From the NCBI GenBank assembly GCA_041908165.1, contig JAYRFV010000107.1:5952-69951 (forward strand): DNA of 64,000 nt, in the 5' to 3' direction. Source of the stretch: JACQZU01 sp041908165. Its GTDB lineage: Bacteria > Acidobacteriota > Holophagae > Holophagales > Holophagaceae. How positions within the stretch are numbered: position 1 is the first letter of the stretch; every line of letters starts with the position of its first letter. Below, in pieces: positions 1 through 9,493 of this stretch. The position numbers and the translations under genes were made by a program. The notes beneath the pieces are model-generated. The model was not told the DNA's origin. It saw only the letters and a program-made list of their open reading frames with translations, and searched no databases.

Positions 1-582
1 ATCATCCACGGCGAACCCGGCAGGGTCGGACCGCCGATCATCCTGCAACCCGAACCTGCGGCCCGGACCCTGCCGCCGGTCCAGGCCGTGGTGCGCAACG
101 CTGCCGCCGATCCTCCCCCATCGCGGGTGCTTCCCGCTGACTGCGATGTGCCTCCCGTGGAACTCCCGCCCGAACTGCCGAAGGAGGACCGGTCCCGGTA
201 CGGGGCCCGGGCCGCGACCGGCGAGGAACTGCGGGCGGGCAGGGTGGAGGCGGGGTCCGAAGGGGGCGTCCGCAGCGAGCCTGGGGCCGCCGGCCGGGGA
301 TCCGTCCGCGACCTCGGCGCGGACCCTCCACGCATCCTCCACGCCGAGAACCCCCAGTACCCGGCCCTGGCCCGGGCCACGCGGGTCCAAGGTCCTGTCG
401 AGCTGCTGATGACCATCGACGAGCGGGGCGTGCCGGTCCGCGTGGAGGTCCTGTCCGGACATCCCGCGTTCCACGCCGAGGCCGAGCGGGCCGCACGGTC
501 CTGGCGCTTCGAGGCAGCCACCCAGGAGGGTCGGGCGGTGTCGGCGCGGTTCAGGCTGACCATCCTGTTCCGCCTCGCGTGA
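1..582 (+). CDS. TonB-family protein, C-terminal part (5' truncated by window)
   Basis: The frame is open from the first base, so the true start lies upstream; 193 residues are visible. The last 80 or so residues look like a TonB C-terminal domain: a PVELLMTIDERG stretch, then V-EVLSGHP, an A-RSWRFEPA-like segment (here SWRFEAAT) and a terminal hydrophobic strand. Such domains contact outer-membrane receptors or partner proteins and span the periplasm. The preceding stretch is rich in Pro, Arg and Gly and looks like a linker. A membrane anchor should lie upstream, outside the window. No ExbB or ExbD gene is visible. The family assignment rests on the C-terminal pattern only. Confidence 0.7.
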   Translation: MIHGEPGRVGPPIILQPEPAARTLPPVQAVVRNAAADPPPSRVLPADCDVPPVELPPELPKEDRSRYGARAATGEELRAGRVEAGSEGGVRSEPGAAGRGSVRDLGADPPRILHAENPQYPALARATRVQGPVELLMTIDERGVPVRVEVLSGHPAFHAEAERAARSWRFEAATQEGRAVSARFRLTILFRLA

Positions 583-678
583 CGCTGCGCCCCGTAACGT
601 CTCGGTAACGGCCGCGCCGACCCCTGGAACGCCGATCCCGGCGGCCGCATCCTCTGCCTGTCACCCCAGGAGCACGCC

Positions 679-2193
679 ATGAAGCCCCAGGCCGCCGCCG
701 CCCTCGTCGCCGCCACCCTCGCCCTTGCCCTGCCTGGTGCTCCCACGGCCAGCCCTTCTCTAGTCCCGAATCCGGAGGGCGGGACCCTCGACCCGGGGCG
801 GATCGTGGAGGCCTTCGCGAAACAGGGCATCCGCATCAACACCGCCGAGGCGGCCGGGATCCGGGCCAACGCCCAACTCGCGGTGGAGGAGGCGCGACGG
901 TACGGCCTCGGCAATTCCAAGGTGGACTTCACCGCGATCGAGATCGCCCACGACCTCGGGCTCGACACCGGTGCCGGCTCGAACACGGTCAAGCACATCG
1001 TCGCGGCCATCGGCCACCTGGCCGGCATGGTGCCGCCGCACAGGCTTCCATTCCCTCCACCACGCCGGCCGGACCTGGAGTGGAGCCGGTACTTCGAGGA
1101 GACCACCCACCTCTGGAACCAGCCGGAATTCATGTCCCTCCTCAGGGAGAAGGGCTACCACCCGGTGAAGATCTCCTGGGAGGACATCGGCCGCCATCAG
1201 GGCAGTGCGTGGGGCGACCGGATCTCCGATGTCGGCATCTGGGTTCGGCGCGAGGAAAACCAGCCCGATTCCGCGCGCCTGGCACTGTCGGTTCGCAGGG
1301 ACGGCAATTTCCGCGACAAGGTGCTGGTCGTGCCGGCCGACCGGATCAAGGTGCACCAGCACCTGCGCGGACGCACCGTCGAGAAGACCCTCCCCGAGCG
1401 GCTCCAGGAACTCGGCCTCTCAAGCCCATCCCGCGACCGCCACGTCATCGTCTCCAACCAGTTCGCGGTGGTGCCCGTGCCGGGCCGGCAGATGCGCGGG
1501 AACTGGGCCCCGGGGGTGCCGCCCCGGGCGGCCTTCAACTTCAGCATCTTCACCTACGGCAGCACGAACCTTGTCATCACCGACGTGATCGAGGGCAGCA
1601 GCGAAGCGGTCGTCGGTCCAGGCAGCCACCAGCTGCTCTACGCAGACATCGAAGGCCGCAAGGCACCCTTCACCGCAAGCCGCGCCGAGGATCGGAAGGA
1701 CCTTCTGCGCCTGGAGCGCGAACTGAAGTCCCAGGGCATGGACGTGGACGTGCAGCGCTACTACCTCATCCAGGTCCCCCTCAAGCGGGGGGCGCGCGGC
1801 GTCCGCCTCGCCAACCTGGGCACGCCCCCGCTGGCTCGCGGCTTCGGGGAGGTCGCCCCCTCAGCGGTCGCCTCCGGCGGCCCGGTGCCCGCTCCGGCCG
1901 TGCCTGCGCCCCAGGTCCTGTCCAAGGACATGGCGGCCAAGGCCGCCCAGGAAACGGCCGGCCTGTCGAAGGTCGCCATCGGGCACGGCGACGATGAAGG
2001 GGCCTACTTCCCGGGTGACGGCTGGCGTGGCCAGCGGGCGGAGGAGCCGATCCGGGTCACGGTGGTCTACTTCGTGACTCCGGTCGGCAAGGTCACCCGA
2101 CGGGACCTCGAAGGCTTCGCGCGGGCCTTCGGCGCCTGGGACAAGGAGGCCATCTGGGGCGGCAGCTTCGTCTCCAAGGAGAGCGGGATGTAG
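679..2193 (+). CDS. exported protein of unknown function
   Basis: This is a 504-residue protein. It starts with a clear signal peptide (MKPQAAAALVAATLALALPG, cleavage probably near the ASP after residue 24). The ATG follows a purine-rich CAGGAG about 7 nt upstream. No catalytic motif is recognised. Residues about 30-110 look helical (AEAAGIRANAQLAVEEARRYG). A Pro/Ala linker lies near residues 395-415. The C-terminal part (VTVVYFVTPVGKVTRRDLEGF) looks like a small alpha/beta unit. The product is predicted to act in the periplasm or outside the cell. The gap before the molybdoenzyme gene is only about 57 nt, so co-transcription is possible, but no shared function can be argued. Confidence 0.6.
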   Translation: MKPQAAAALVAATLALALPGAPTASPSLVPNPEGGTLDPGRIVEAFAKQGIRINTAEAAGIRANAQLAVEEARRYGLGNSKVDFTAIEIAHDLGLDTGAGSNTVKHIVAAIGHLAGMVPPHRLPFPPPRRPDLEWSRYFEETTHLWNQPEFMSLLREKGYHPVKISWEDIGRHQGSAWGDRISDVGIWVRREENQPDSARLALSVRRDGNFRDKVLVVPADRIKVHQHLRGRTVEKTLPERLQELGLSSPSRDRHVIVSNQFAVVPVPGRQMRGNWAPGVPPRAAFNFSIFTYGSTNLVITDVIEGSSEAVVGPGSHQLLYADIEGRKAPFTASRAEDRKDLLRLERELKSQGMDVDVQRYYLIQVPLKRGARGVRLANLGTPPLARGFGEVAPSAVASGGPVPAPAVPAPQVLSKDMAAKAAQETAGLSKVAIGHGDDEGAYFPGDGWRGQRAEEPIRVTVVYFVTPVGKVTRRDLEGFARAFGAWDKEAIWGGSFVSKESGM

Positions 2194-2250
2194 GCTCCGC
2201 ACCCGCCGGGGCTCGTGGCATCCTACGGGTGGCGACGCCTGCCCGCCCCC

Positions 2251-4287
2251 ATGCCCATCCACACCACCGCCTGTCCGCGCAACTGCTACAGCACCTGCGG
2301 CCTCCGCGTCGAGGTGGAGGACGGCCGTGTCCGCCGGGTCGAGCCGAATCCGGACAACCGGGCCACCGGCCAGGGGGTCTGCCTCAAGGGCCTCAGCTAC
2401 GTCGAGCGGGCGCGCTCGCCCCACCGCATCACCCGGCCGCTCATCCGCCGGGACGGCGCGTTCGTTCCGCTCCCCTGGGACGAGGCCCTCGACCTCATGG
2501 CCGGGGCGTTCGACCGGATCCGCCGGGAATCCGGGCCCCAGGCGGTGTTCTACTATGCGGGGAGCGGCAGCAAGGGGCTCCTGAACGGCGTGGGGCTGTC
2601 CTTCTGGCGCCTCTTCGGCGGCTGCACCACCACCTACGGAGACCTATGCTGGCCCGCGGGCCTCGAGGCCACCCGGCTCACCCTGGGCGAGAACAAGCAC
2701 AACGCGCCCTGGGACCTGGAGAACGCCCGCCTGGTGGTGCTCTGGGGCAAGAACGCCGCCGATACCAACGTCCACCAGATGGACCACCTCGCCCGCGCCC
2801 GGGCAAGGGGCGCCAAGGTGGTGGTGGTGGACCCGCGCCGCACCGAGAGCGCCGAGCGTGCGGACCTGCTGCTGCAGCCGGTCCCGGGCAGCGACGGCGC
2901 CCTAGCCCTCGGTCTGGCCCGGCTGCTGGTCGAGCGCGGCCAGGTCGATGAACCCTTCCTCCGTGACCACGTGCTGGGCTACGGGGCCTTCCGGACCATG
3001 GTCCAGGATTGGACGCTGGAGCGCACGGCGGCTGGCTGCGGCGTGCCTGCGGACCTCATCCAGCGCTTTGCCGACCTGCTCGGCGGCTGCCGGCCCTTCA
3101 CCCTCTGCCCCGGCTTCGGCATGCAGCGCTACGGCAACAGCGGGCAGACCCTGCGGGCCCTGCTGGCGCTGCCGGTCATCTGCGGCCAGATCGGCCTGCC
3201 CGGCGGGGGATGGAGCTACGCCAACCTGCAGACCCAGGTGTTCGGCCCCCTCAAGGATCCCCTCGACTTCTATCCGCCGGAGCAGCCCGACGGGATCGTC
3301 CGGGTGGGGGTCAGCACCGCGCGTCTCGGCGCGGACATGCTGGCCCTGGACGATCCGCCCCTGCGCGCCGCCTGGGTCGAACGCGGCAACCCGGTTCCGC
3401 AGAATCCGGAGACGCCGAGGGTGATCGAAGCCTTCCGGAAGCTGGAATTCAGGGTCGTCGTGGAGGAATTCATGACCGACACCGCCCGCGAGGCGGACCT
3501 GGTGCTTCCCGCCAAGAACCTGTTCGAGCAGACCGACATCATCGGCGCCTACTGGCACGCCTACCTCCAGCTGCGCCCGCGGATCGTCGATCCGCCGCCG
3601 AACGTGAAGCCGGAAACCGAGGTCTACTGGCTGCTGGCGGAACGGTTGGGACTGGACCGCGCGGCCATGGAGGAGCGGCTGGTGCCGCCCGGGGGCGAGG
3701 AACGCTGGCTGGAGCGGCGCCTGGCGCCCTGGCCCGGGCTCAGCCTGGCGCGGCTGGCGGAGGGGCCGGTGGCGGCCCCGGGCAGCGAGGAGGTCGCCTT
3801 CGCCGACCGTCGCTTCCCGACCCCCAGCGGGCGGATCGAACTGTGGAGCGAGGAGGCGAGGACCCGCTGGAACCAGGATCCGCTGCCGCGCGCGGCCGAA
3901 CCCCTGGAGTCCCCCGGCCGGTCCGGCAACGAGGCCTTTCCCCTGCGCCTGCTCACGCCCAACAGCCGGAACCGGATCCATTCCCAGTTCGGCTTCCTGG
4001 ACCTGCTGCGGCCCCTCGAACCCGCGCCCCTGGCAACCCTCTCCCCCGCCGATGCCCGGGCGAGGGGACTCAACCACGGCGACCGGGTCCGCGTCTTCAA
4101 CCATCGGGGCGAACTGCGCCTGGGCCTGTGCGTGGACCCGGGCCTGCGGCCGGGGGTCTGCTGCATCCCGAACGGGTTCTGGCTGGCCGAGGGCGCGGTG
4201 AACCTGCTCTCCGCCGGGCGGGAGACCGACATGGGTCACGGCGCGGCCTTCCACGAGACCTGCGTCCAGGTCGAGGCCGACCGGTGA
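2251..4287 (+). CDS. molybdopterin oxidoreductase catalytic subunit (DMSO reductase superfamily)
   Basis: This is a 678-residue large subunit. The N-terminal [4Fe-4S] site is C8-x3-C12-x3-C16-x27-C44. The molybdopterin domains and a C-terminal dinucleotide-binding-like domain (LLTPNSRNRIHSQFG) follow. C133 in YGDLCWPAG sits roughly where relatives supply a cysteine ligand to Mo, but that placement is an inference. The ATG at 2251 is preferred over a GTG at 2215 because the protein then begins just before the cluster motif. Neither start gives a Tat signal, so the enzyme probably faces the cytoplasm, unlike DmsA. The stop overlaps the next start (GTGA), which implies a coupled complex. The substrate is unknown; DMSO, polysulfide, thiosulfate or another S/N oxide are all possible. 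Confidence 0.85.
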   Translation: MPIHTTACPRNCYSTCGLRVEVEDGRVRRVEPNPDNRATGQGVCLKGLSYVERARSPHRITRPLIRRDGAFVPLPWDEALDLMAGAFDRIRRESGPQAVFYYAGSGSKGLLNGVGLSFWRLFGGCTTTYGDLCWPAGLEATRLTLGENKHNAPWDLENARLVVLWGKNAADTNVHQMDHLARARARGAKVVVVDPRRTESAERADLLLQPVPGSDGALALGLARLLVERGQVDEPFLRDHVLGYGAFRTMVQDWTLERTAAGCGVPADLIQRFADLLGGCRPFTLCPGFGMQRYGNSGQTLRALLALPVICGQIGLPGGGWSYANLQTQVFGPLKDPLDFYPPEQPDGIVRVGVSTARLGADMLALDDPPLRAAWVERGNPVPQNPETPRVIEAFRKLEFRVVVEEFMTDTAREADLVLPAKNLFEQTDIIGAYWHAYLQLRPRIVDPPPNVKPETEVYWLLAERLGLDRAAMEERLVPPGGEERWLERRLAPWPGLSLARLAEGPVAAPGSEEVAFADRRFPTPSGRIELWSEEARTRWNQDPLPRAAEPLESPGRSGNEAFPLRLLTPNSRNRIHSQFGFLDLLRPLEPAPLATLSPADARARGLNHGDRVRVFNHRGELRLGLCVDPGLRPGVCCIPNGFWLAEGAVNLLSAGRETDMGHGAAFHETCVQVEADR

Positions 4288-5579
4288 AGGGCTTCCTGCT
4301 GGACCCGCTGCGCTGCACCGGCTGCGAGGCCTGCCGGGTGGCCTGCGCCATCGAGAACCGCCTGCCGATGGAACGGGCCTGGCGGACGGTGCACCACGCC
4401 AACCCCTGGCACCTGCAGGGGCATCCGTCCTTCCACCTGTCGATCGCCTGCAACCACTGCGCGCGCCCTGCCTGCATGGACGGCTGCCCGGCCTCGGCCT
4501 ACGCCAGGGACCCCGGCACCGGCGCCGTCCTGCTCGATCCGGCCCGCTGCATCGGCTGCCGCTACTGCGCCTGGCAGTGTCCCTACGATGCGCCGGTCTT
4601 CGACGCCGGAGCCGGCGTCATGGGGAAGTGCACCTTCTGCGCCGACCGCCTGCGGGAGGGAAGGGCGCCGTCCTGTGCGACGGCCTGCCCCACCGGCGCC
4701 CTCGGGGTCGAGGAAGCAGCCGAGCCCCGCGCGGATCCGGACTTCCCCGGCCTGTACCCGGGCGGCCTCGGGCCTGCGCTCCGGATCGCCCAAGGCCCGC
4801 GCCCCGCGGCCCCCGCCCAGGCGGTGCCGCCGCTCGACGGGACTGCGCCGCGGCCGGCGGCTCCGTCCGGCCTGGGCGATGAATGGACGCTGTGGGTGTT
4901 CACCCTGCTCGGCCTGGGTCTGGTCGGACTCCACCTTGGCTGGACGCTGGGCGGGCCCCTGCGGGTTCCACCCTGGGGGTTCCTCGCGGTCGGCGTGCTG
5001 GCGGCAGGCCTGAGCACCGCCCACCTCGGCCGCCCGGAGCGGGCCTGGCGGGCCCTGGGCAACCTCCGGTCCTCCTGGTTGAGCCGGGAGATCCTCGGGT
5101 TCAGCCTCTTCCTGCCTGCGGCAGCCTGGGCCCAGTCGACCGGGGTCCGCGGGCCGGGCGCCTGGCTGGGCGCCGGGCTCGGCCTGCTGTTCCTGATCGC
5201 GGTGGACCGCCTCTACCAGGTCGCGGAACGCCGTCCCTGGTGGCGGATGCGGAGTGCCGAGGCGCTGCCGGCCGGCCTCCAGGTGGCGGCCCTGGTGGCC
5301 GGGTGGATCCCCGCCTACGCCCTGCTCGGCCTGGCGAGGTGCTGCCTGTTCCTGGTCGGCGACCGGCACCTCCCGCTGCCGGCGGCAGCGCGGCTGGCCG
5401 CCCTGTCGCTTCCCCTCGTGGCCGCTGCGGCCCCGCTTCCACCCTGGGCCGTCCTCGCCGGAATGCTGGCCGGGGAGGCCCTGGACCGCGCCGGATTCTA
5501 TGCGCGCCTGCAGCCTCCGGGACCCTCCTCCCTGCTCGGCCCACCCGCGGTCATTTCCGGGTGCGGGGATCCAGCTTGA
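4284..5579 (+). CDS. fused iron-sulfur electron-transfer and DmsC-like membrane-anchor subunit
   Basis: This is a 431-residue protein with a GTG start overlapping the previous stop. Residues 1-140 carry four cysteine quartets for [4Fe-4S] clusters: C11/14/17/21, C56/59/64/68, C89/92/95/99 and C116/119/131/135, as in DmsB/NrfC-type ferredoxins. After a Pro/Ala linker (about 150-200), residues 205-420 are hydrophobic and resemble DmsC, including STAHLGRPERAWRALGN and SWLSREI. The usual separate B and C subunits are thus one chain. It should pass electrons between membrane quinol and the molybdoenzyme upstream. Its 3' end overlaps the convergent gene 5551-6219 by 29 nt. Confidence 0.85.
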   Translation: MKGFLLDPLRCTGCEACRVACAIENRLPMERAWRTVHHANPWHLQGHPSFHLSIACNHCARPACMDGCPASAYARDPGTGAVLLDPARCIGCRYCAWQCPYDAPVFDAGAGVMGKCTFCADRLREGRAPSCATACPTGALGVEEAAEPRADPDFPGLYPGGLGPALRIAQGPRPAAPAQAVPPLDGTAPRPAAPSGLGDEWTLWVFTLLGLGLVGLHLGWTLGGPLRVPPWGFLAVGVLAAGLSTAHLGRPERAWRALGNLRSSWLSREILGFSLFLPAAAWAQSTGVRGPGAWLGAGLGLLFLIAVDRLYQVAERRPWWRMRSAEALPAGLQVAALVAGWIPAYALLGLARCCLFLVGDRHLPLPAAARLAALSLPLVAAAAPLPPWAVLAGMLAGEALDRAGFYARLQPPGPSSLLGPPAVISGCGDPA

Positions 5580-6219
5580 AGGTCGCCTCGATCCGGCCGG
5601 CGTAGCTGGCCCCACCTGAACTGTTCCGGTAGGTGACCGATCCCTTCACCATGAAGGGGGCCTCGCCGCGGCGCAGCTTCCACAGGGTGCTGGTGCCGAA
5701 GCGCAGGGTCGGCGCGGCGAAGTCGCCCTGACTGCGGCGGATGTCGGGAAAGGGGGAGAACCGGACCACCTGCGTCTCGTCATGGAGCCCGCGGACGTCG
5801 TGCACCGAGGCGTGGCCCTCGAATTCCAACTGGCCGGAGGGATACAGGTTCTGCCCTCGGAGTCCCGCGGTGAACCGGAATGGCCCGGCGGCCTTGATCC
5901 GCGACCCGTAGAACTGGGTTTCCTCGATGGCCTTCGGCCCGCGGACCTCGACCCGGTGGTTGAGCATCCCGGTGGGGGGGAACCGCGGATCCTGGGCGGG
6001 GGAGAAGGTGAAGGTGACCTGCCCCGAGGGTGATTCCAGCTCCTCGAGCCAGCCGTGGATGGCCACCTGGAAGGTCTCCGAACGGGTTTCAGGGCCCCTC
6101 GGGCCCCGCTGCCGGGTGTTGAGGCTGCCGTGGAGTTCCAGGACGCAGGCCACCGTGCGGACGAAGGCCGGAGGCTGGCTCAGCAGCAGGGCCGGGGCCG
6201 GAGGCAGCAGCGGGGGCAT
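5551..6219 (-). CDS. hypothetical protein, beta-rich
   Basis: This is a 222-residue protein of unknown function. The N-terminus is Pro/Leu rich (MPPLLPPAPALLLSQPPAF) and is not a convincing signal peptide. The rest alternates short polar and hydrophobic strands (GQVTFTFSP, GQLEFEGHASVHDVRG, GSVTYRNSSGGASYAG), suggesting a beta-sandwich or barrel. A distant likeness to YceI-type lipid-binding proteins is possible but weak. It is transcribed towards the membrane-anchor gene, overlapping it by 29 nt, and divergently from the FAD-dependent dehydrogenase. The start is uncertain because no strong ribosome binding site is visible. Confidence 0.55.
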   Translation of the reverse strand: MPPLLPPAPALLLSQPPAFVRTVACVLELHGSLNTRQRGPRGPETRSETFQVAIHGWLEELESPSGQVTFTFSPAQDPRFPPTGMLNHRVEVRGPKAIEETQFYGSRIKAAGPFRFTAGLRGQNLYPSGQLEFEGHASVHDVRGLHDETQVVRFSPFPDIRRSQGDFAAPTLRFGTSTLWKLRRGEAPFMVKGSVTYRNSSGGASYAGRIEATFKLDPRTRK

Positions 6220-6289
6220 CCGCCCATTGTCGGATAGAATCCGTCCTTGCCATAGGCCTTGATTCCGCCCGAATCCTGCCGGAGCCCGC

Positions 6290-7933
6290 GTGCGCTACTC
6301 CCTGTCCAGCCTGCCCATCGAACTCGGCGAGGAAGCCGATGCTCCGGCCCTGATCCTCAGCCGGCGTCTCGGCGGCAGCGCAGCGGACTACCACGAGGCC
6401 GTCCTGGAACGGCTGAGCCTGGACGCGCGGCACAAGGGGGCGATCCGTTTCCTGGCCAGCCTCGGCTTCCGCTCGGATCGCGACCTGCGGGCCGCGGACC
6501 TGCCTCCCGGCTGCCGCCTGGACCCCGCTCCGGAGCCGGGAATCCTCGACGTGATCCGCGTCCCGCGCCCCCCGCGCGTGGTGGTCGTCGGCACCGGGCC
6601 GGCCGGGACCTTCTGTGCCCTCCGCCTGCTCGACTACGGGATCCGGCCCGTGCTGATCGAACGCGGGCCGACCATGAGCGAACGCGTTCCGGCCGTGAAC
6701 GGCCTCTGGCAGGACGGCAGGCTGGACCCCGAGGCCAATGCCCAGTTCGGCGAAGGGGGCGCCGGGACCTTCAGCGACGGCAAGCTGACCACGCGCATCG
6801 GCCATCCGGCGACCCGCTACGTCATCGACACCTTCGTGCGGTTCGGCGCCGCGCCGCGAATTGCCTGGCTGGCCAAGCCGCATGTGGGCACCGATGTGAT
6901 CCGCGGGTGCTCGGTGCGGATCCGCAAGGAGGCCGAGCGCCGCGGGGCGGAGTACCGCTGGAAGGCCCGGCTGGTGGATTTCCGGTGTGCGGCGGACGGG
7001 CGGATCCTCGCGGCGGTCCTCGCCGGCGGGGAGGAGCTGCCCTGCGATGCCCTGGTGCTGGCCACCGGCCACAGCGCCCGGGACACCTTCGGGATGCTCG
7101 AGGCGCGGGGCGTGGCGATGCGTCCCAAGCCCTTCGCTATGGGGGTGCGGGTGGAACATCCCCAGGACCTCATCGACCGGTCCCAGTACGGCCCCTCGAA
7201 GGGCCATCCGAGCCTGCCCCCGGCCGACTACAAGCTCACCTGCAACTTCGGCGTGTCCCGCGCCGCCTACAGCTTCTGCATGTGTCCCGGAGGCGAGGTG
7301 ATCCAGTGCGCCTCGGAGCCGGGGGGCGTGGTGGTGAACGGGATGAGCAGCGCCGCCCGGGCGTCCGGCTTCGCCAACAGCGGCCTGGTGGCCAAGGTGG
7401 GGCCGGAGGATTTCGGCGGGGCCGGCATCCTCGCGGGGATGCACTTCCAGCGGCGCTGGGAGCAGGCCGCCTTCCGGGCCGCCGGAAGCACCTACGGGGC
7501 TCCCGCCATGGGCGTCCAGGATTTCCTCCAGGCCCGGCCGAGCGGCCGCCTCCCGCCGACCAGCTTCCGGCCCTTCGCAGTTCCGGCGGACCTCCGGACC
7601 TGCCTCCCCGGCGTGGTCGTGGAGCAGCTCCAGGGCGCCCTCCCGGTCTTCGACCGCAAGCTCCGCGGCTTCACCAGCCGCGAGGCGATCCTCCTGGGAA
7701 TCGAAAGCCGGACCAGCAGCCCGGTGCAGGTGCTCCGGGGCGAGGACGGGGAATCCCCCACCCATCCGGGCCTGTTCCCGTGCGGGGAGGGTGCCGGGTT
7801 TGCCGGCGGCATCACCAGCGCAGCCGTGGATGGGCTCCGGGTCGCGGAGTGGATCGCCCGCCGGGCGGGGGCGCCGGGGCACCCGGCCTTCACCCAGCCG
7901 GCGAAGGCCGGAGGGGGGCCGGGAGAGGACTGA
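6290..7933 (+). CDS. FAD-dependent dehydrogenase, uncharacterised COG2509-like family
   Basis: This is a 547-residue protein with a GTG start. Residues 1-90 form an N-terminal alpha/beta module typical of this family. The Rossmann FAD motif GTGPAG is at residues 101-106 and ends with the acidic IERG. A GGAGTFSDGKL segment and an ATGHSARDTFGML segment follow, both characteristic of the family. The C-terminal GEGAGFAGGITSAAVDGL motif is the usual second FAD-contact signature. It should be a cytoplasmic oxidoreductase; the substrate is not known for the family. The ORF stands alone, with 73 nt before the next gene and divergent from 5551-6219. Confidence 0.85.
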   Translation: MRYSLSSLPIELGEEADAPALILSRRLGGSAADYHEAVLERLSLDARHKGAIRFLASLGFRSDRDLRAADLPPGCRLDPAPEPGILDVIRVPRPPRVVVVGTGPAGTFCALRLLDYGIRPVLIERGPTMSERVPAVNGLWQDGRLDPEANAQFGEGGAGTFSDGKLTTRIGHPATRYVIDTFVRFGAAPRIAWLAKPHVGTDVIRGCSVRIRKEAERRGAEYRWKARLVDFRCAADGRILAAVLAGGEELPCDALVLATGHSARDTFGMLEARGVAMRPKPFAMGVRVEHPQDLIDRSQYGPSKGHPSLPPADYKLTCNFGVSRAAYSFCMCPGGEVIQCASEPGGVVVNGMSSAARASGFANSGLVAKVGPEDFGGAGILAGMHFQRRWEQAAFRAAGSTYGAPAMGVQDFLQARPSGRLPPTSFRPFAVPADLRTCLPGVVVEQLQGALPVFDRKLRGFTSREAILLGIESRTSSPVQVLRGEDGESPTHPGLFPCGEGAGFAGGITSAAVDGLRVAEWIARRAGAPGHPAFTQPAKAGGGPGED

Positions 7934-8006
7934 CCGCGGGCCCTCCTGGACAGCCGGGAGGAAGGGATCTAGCGTGGGGGTCCCACCCTCGAATGCGAGG
8001 CCGCCC

Positions 8007-9485
8007 ATGTTCGAGTCCGCCGAGCTAGGCCACCGGGTCCCGAAGGAGGCCTTCGACGAGGAGGTGCCCGCCCTCCGCGAAGCCCTGCTGGATGCCCAGT
8101 ACGACCTCGTCGCGGCGAAGGCCTTCCCGGTGGTCATCCTGGTCGCCGGCGTCGATGGGGCCGGCAAGAGCGCCGTGGTCGCGACCCTCAACGAATGGAT
8201 GGACCCGCGCCACGTCCAGACCCACGGCTTCGACGACCCCACCGACGAGGAGCGCCAGAGGCCGTTCATGTGGCGCTACTGGCGCGCGCTCCCGCCGAAG
8301 GGGAGGATCGGGATCTTCGACGGCAGCTGGTACAGCTGGCCGATCCTCGAGGCGGGCATGGGCCGGATCGACACCGAGCGGCTCGACCAGGACATGCAGC
8401 TGGTCAAGCGCTTCGAGCAGATGCTCACGGAGGAGGGTGCGCTGGTCCTGAAGTTCTGGATGCACCTCTCCAGGGATGTGCAGAAGAAGCGCCTGAAGAA
8501 GCTCGAGGCCGACCCGGCCACCCGCTGGCGGGTGACCGACCGGGACTGGAAGCACTTCAAGCGCTACGACGACTTCCGGGCGGCTTCCGAACGGGCCCTC
8601 CGGCTCACCAGCACCGCGTCCGCGCCCTGGCTGGTGGTCGAAGCCACCGATCCGCGCTACCAGAAGCTGAGCGTCGGCAGGCTGGTGCTCGACCGGCTCC
8701 GGACCCGGCTCGCGCAGGGCGCCCCGCCGTCGGTTCCGGTGAAGGCGCCGCCCTCGGTGCGCCCGATCGACGAGCTGAACCTGGTCCGCGCCCTGGACCT
8801 GACGCAGAGGCTGGAGCGCACCGACTACGAGCGGCAGCTCGCGGAGCTGCAGGGCAGGCTGGCCCTGCTCACGCGCGAGCGCGGCTTCCGGAAGAGGGGC
8901 GCGGTGCTGGTCTTCGAAGGCAGCGACGCGGCGGGGAAGGGGGGGAGCATCCGGCGGATTACCCAGGCCATCGACGCGCGGATCTTCCAGATCATCCCGA
9001 TTGCCGCCCCCACGGAGGAGGAGCGCGCCCAACCCTACCTGTGGCGGTTCTGGCGGCACCTGCCCAGGCGGGGGCACCTGGCGATCTTCGACCGCTCCTG
9101 GTACGGCCGCGTGCTGGTGGAGCGCGTGGAGGGGTACTGCTCCGAGGCGGACTGGATGCGCGCCTACGGCGAGATCAACGACTTCGAGTCGCAGGTGTCC
9201 CGGAGCGGGGCGGTGGTTGCCAAGTTCTGGCTCGCGATCTCCAAGGCCGAGCAGCTCCGCCGCTTCAAGGCGCGGGAGGCGACCGCCTTCAAGCGGTTCA
9301 AGATCACCGAGGAGGACTACCGGAACCGCAGGAAGTGGAACGCCTACGAGGCCGCCGTCTGCGACATGCTGGACCGCACCAGCACGGAGATCGCGCCCTG
9401 GACGCTGGTGGAGAGCGAGGACAAGCTGTTCGGCCGGATCAGGATCCTGCGAACCCTCTGCGACCGGATCGAGGCCGCGTTGTAG
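8007..9485 (+). CDS. pap: polyphosphate:AMP phosphotransferase (two-domain PPK2)
   Basis: This is a 492-residue protein with two tandem PPK2 domains. Walker A motifs are at 48-55 (GVDGAGKS) and 304-314 (EGSDAAGKGGS). Each is followed by the FDGSWYS or FDRSWYG lid and Walker B-like element. The double-domain form (class II PPK2, PAP) transfers phosphate from polyphosphate to AMP to give ADP, in the cytoplasm. As in the family, the C-terminal half has the better conserved motif. The ATG at 8007 is chosen because the PPK2 fold starts soon after it; the open frame extends upstream without homology. The next gene begins 8 nt downstream. Confidence 0.92.
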   Translation: MFESAELGHRVPKEAFDEEVPALREALLDAQYDLVAAKAFPVVILVAGVDGAGKSAVVATLNEWMDPRHVQTHGFDDPTDEERQRPFMWRYWRALPPKGRIGIFDGSWYSWPILEAGMGRIDTERLDQDMQLVKRFEQMLTEEGALVLKFWMHLSRDVQKKRLKKLEADPATRWRVTDRDWKHFKRYDDFRAASERALRLTSTASAPWLVVEATDPRYQKLSVGRLVLDRLRTRLAQGAPPSVPVKAPPSVRPIDELNLVRALDLTQRLERTDYERQLAELQGRLALLTRERGFRKRGAVLVFEGSDAAGKGGSIRRITQAIDARIFQIIPIAAPTEEERAQPYLWRFWRHLPRRGHLAIFDRSWYGRVLVERVEGYCSEADWMRAYGEINDFESQVSRSGAVVAKFWLAISKAEQLRRFKAREATAFKRFKITEEDYRNRRKWNAYEAAVCDMLDRTSTEIAPWTLVESEDKLFGRIRILRTLCDRIEAAL

Positions 9486-9493
9486 GATGGCGG

